Under the pieces are notes generated by a model. That model was given only the letters and a program-made list of their open reading frames with translations, made no database searches and was not told where the DNA came from. A stretch of 5,613 nucleotides of DNA from Oscillospiraceae bacterium. Its GTDB lineage: Bacteria; Bacillota; Clostridia; Oscillospirales; Ruminococcaceae. The translations under genes were made by a program, and so were the position numbers. The DNA lies in contig CAADWC010000117.1 in the NCBI GenBank assembly GCA_900752625.1, forward strand, positions 1-5,613, given 5' to 3'. This document shows positions 3,954-5,613 of the stretch, one piece after another. How positions within the stretch are numbered: the stretch's first letter is position 1; each line of letters begins with the position of its first letter.

Positions 3954-5264
3954 ATGTGGGCATATGAAAGCGTATTTTATCAGATCTATCCGTTGGGCTT
4001 CTGCGGCGCGCCGTTTGAAAACGACGGAACTGTGAAGAACAGAATAAGCAAGGTGAGCGAATGGATACCGCATATCAAGAAGCTTGGCTGCAATGCGGTT
4101 TACTTTTCGCCCGTGTTTGAGTCGGATACTCACGGCTACAATACAAGGGATTACCGCAGTATAGACTGCCGTCTTGGAACAAACGAGGATTTTGCAAAGG
4201 TTTGCGATGAGCTGCATGAAAACGGAATAAAGATAGTGCTTGACGGAGTGTTCAATCACGTCGGCAGGGGTTTCTGGGCTTTTCAGGACGTGCTGAAAAA
4301 TAGGGAATCATCGCCTTATAAGGATTGGTTCCATATTGATTTCGGCGGAAACTCAAATTACAACGACGGTTTGTGGTACGAGGGCTGGGAAGGTCATTTT
4401 GATCTTGTAAAGCTCAATCTCCGCAACCGGGATGTTGTAAACCATATATTCGATTGCATTAAAGCTTGGACCGAGGAATTTGATATAGACGGTCTGCGGC
4501 TCGACGTTGCTTACTGCCTTGATTTTGATTTCCTGAAAGAGCTGCGCGGTTTCTGCAAGTCGTTGAAGCCGGATTTCTTCCTGCTGGGAGAGCTGCTTCA
4601 CGGCGACTATGCCCGCTGGGTAAACCCAGAAATGCTTGACAGCGCCACCAACTACGAATGCTATAAGGGACTGCATTCCAGCTTTAACAGTATGAATATG
4701 TTTGAGATCTGCCATTCCCTTAAAAATCAGTTCGGACCTGAAAACTGGTGCCGCTACAGGGGAATGCATCTGCTGTCCTTTGTGGACAATCACGACGTTT
4801 CAAGGATAGCCAGCGTGCTTAAAAACGAAAAGCATCTTCCGCTTATTTATGCGCTTATGTTTGCAATGCCGGGAATACCGTGCATTTATTACGGTTCGGA
4901 ATGGGGAGAGAAGGCGGATAAAAGTCAGGGCGATCCGGCTTTGAGAGTATCCTTTGATAAGCCACGCAGCAGTGAACTTACCGATTGGATATCGGCTCTT
5001 GCAAAGGCTCACAGGGAAAGTAAGGCGCTTTGCTACGGTTCGCTTTCCGTGCCGGTGCTTACAAACAAGCAGTGTATTATTGAACGGGAATTCGAGGGGG
5101 AACGGGTGCTTGCCGCAATAAATGCAGACGGCGAAAGCTTTACCGCTCACTTTGACGCCAGATGCGGAAGAGCCGTCGATCTTATCACGGGTAAGGATCA
5201 CGACTTCGGCGGAGGAAGCGAGCTGCCGCCTTACTCGGCATTTTTGTGGAAGTGCGAAAGATAA
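3954..5264 (+). CDS. Alpha-amylase family (GH13) glycoside hydrolase, intracellular
   Basis: A retaining alpha-glucan hydrolase of 436 residues with no signal peptide, so it probably acts in the cytoplasm on imported maltodextrins. All GH13 conserved regions are visible: DGVFNH (97-102), GLRLDVA (180-186) with nucleophile Asp184 and Arg182, LLGELLH (210-216) with acid/base Glu213, FVDNHD (277-282) with the transition-state Asp282, and the GIPCIYYGSEWG strand (307-318). A short beta-sandwich of about 70 residues follows the barrel. There is no N-terminal neopullulanase-type domain or carbohydrate-binding module. Exact specificity (alpha-amylase, cyclomaltodextrinase, maltogenic or alpha-glucosidase) cannot be read from sequence. 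I chose ATG 3954 (MWAYESVFYQIYP) because the homologous part begins there; ATG 3924 would lie upstream of the Shine-Dalgarno, and GTG 3948 is a possible alternative. It is first in an operon with the M15 gene 21 bases on. Arginine codons are mixed. Confidence 0.92.
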   Translation: MWAYESVFYQIYPLGFCGAPFENDGTVKNRISKVSEWIPHIKKLGCNAVYFSPVFESDTHGYNTRDYRSIDCRLGTNEDFAKVCDELHENGIKIVLDGVFNHVGRGFWAFQDVLKNRESSPYKDWFHIDFGGNSNYNDGLWYEGWEGHFDLVKLNLRNRDVVNHIFDCIKAWTEEFDIDGLRLDVAYCLDFDFLKELRGFCKSLKPDFFLLGELLHGDYARWVNPEMLDSATNYECYKGLHSSFNSMNMFEICHSLKNQFGPENWCRYRGMHLLSFVDNHDVSRIASVLKNEKHLPLIYALMFAMPGIPCIYYGSEWGEKADKSQGDPALRVSFDKPRSSELTDWISALAKAHRESKALCYGSLSVPVLTNKQCIIEREFEGERVLAAINADGESFTAHFDARCGRAVDLITGKDHDFGGGSELPPYSAFLWKCER

Positions 5265-5274
5265 CATCGGGAAC

Positions 5275-5280
5275 AGGAGG
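5275..5280 (+). promoter_or_regulatory. Ribosome binding site of the M15 gene
   Basis: AGGAGG, running into GGG, ends 5 bases before ATG 5286 in the 21-base gap after the GH13 stop. It fixes the start and supports co-transcription with the GH13 gene. Confidence 0.85.
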
Positions 5281-5285
5281 GGGAC

Positions 5286-5613
5286 ATGACGCCGGTATTT
5301 ACTTCGCAGAAGCTGCCGGAAAGCGTGATTAAAAGGATTTACGGCGTAACATACCGTGAAAATCCACACATAAAGCTTTCAGATCTGCGCTATCTTACAG
5401 TTTCTTATATTGATTTTGAAGGAAACGCTGAAACGGGAGAGCTGATATGCAATAAAAGGCTTTCGGAGGATATACTTGCTGTTTTCAAGGAGCTTTATGA
5501 AGCCGGGTATCCCATTGAAAAGATACGGCTTTTCGATGGAAAAAGGGGGGAAGGCGGGAGGATAATAGGGGGGGAAAAAAACACACACCATAATTCAACC
5601 AAAACATACCGCG
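5286..5613 (+). CDS. M15-family D-alanyl-D-alanine carboxypeptidase-like protein (5' part only)
   Basis: The visible 109 codons cover the N-terminal part of a VanY/M15_4-type peptidase, zinc enzymes that trim D-Ala from peptidoglycan peptides or cleave related dipeptides. The recognisable block is LRYLTVSYIDFEGN, then GELICN, then FKELYEAGYPIEKIRL (about residues 38-82), which in relatives leads into a segment of the type DDE-SM-DNN(T/S)S-FNYR. Here, after Asp84 (5535-5537), that segment is replaced by a Gly/Lys/Arg-rich string, and only HNST and the final YR look like remnants. The zinc-binding His and Asp residues would lie beyond the window. No signal peptide is seen at the chosen start. 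The abrupt change is more likely sequence error at a contig end than biology. The family call is firm; the substrate is unknown. Confidence 0.8.
   Translation, partial: MTPVFTSQKLPESVIKRIYGVTYRENPHIKLSDLRYLTVSYIDFEGNAETGELICNKRLSEDILAVFKELYEAGYPIEKIRLFDGKRGEGGRIIGGEKNTHHNSTKTYR

Noticed and set aside
1..5613. CRISPR arrays, tRNA or rRNA genes, insertion sequences, phage att sites
   Set aside because: No regularly spaced repeats, cloverleaf or rRNA-like stretches, transposase frames or flanking inverted repeats were seen.

Overview
The window looks like chromosomal DNA of a Firmicute, most likely a gut or rumen Clostridia member of the Ruminococcus/Oscillospiraceae type. The grounds are moderate GC in genes with AT-rich spacers, sigma-A-like promoters, purine-rich AGAAAGGA or GGAGG ribosome binding sites, and the style of the proteins (a compact cytoplasmic GH13 enzyme starting MWAYESVFYQIYPLGFCGAP, an M15_4-type carboxypeptidase). 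The taxon is an inference from memory of such proteins, not from a search.

Layout. 1-63 is the last 20 codons of an unrecognised plus-strand gene. 221-1399 is argD and 1539-2456 is argF; together they give two steps of arginine biosynthesis (acetylornithine formation and citrulline formation). A strong two-way hairpin terminator (2514-2548) closes argF and also the convergent minus-strand gene 2582-3550, a cytoplasmic L-asparaginase-like protein. A 403-base divergent spacer (3551-3953) holds good back-to-back promoters for the asparaginase (minus) and for a GH13 alpha-amylase-family enzyme (3954-5264, plus). 21 bases after that enzyme begins an M15-family D-Ala-D-Ala carboxypeptidase-like gene, cut by the window end; its last ~70 bases look corrupted.

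How it fits together. argD and argF are a biosynthetic pair. The asparaginase is an independent nitrogen gene that merely shares a terminator. The GH13 and M15 genes form a second operon, presumably intracellular malto-oligosaccharide use followed by a cell-wall or dipeptide function, with no obvious biochemical link.

No wholly new system is evident, but the spacers carry unexplained structure. The spacers before argD and before argF each begin with a very small reading frame whose ATG overlaps the stop of the preceding gene as ATGA, and each frame has clustered arginine codons (RR and RKR) lying in a hairpin arm. An ARG-box-like inverted repeat lies before argF. argD and argF use completely different arginine codons (12 of 16 AGR against 0 of 13). 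Three of the four translation starts with visible leaders have the Shine-Dalgarno element in or beside a possible RNA helix; for the asparaginase, folding a hairpin would bring a distant strong Shine-Dalgarno to ideal spacing. These are hypotheses read by eye from one sequence and need comparative tests.
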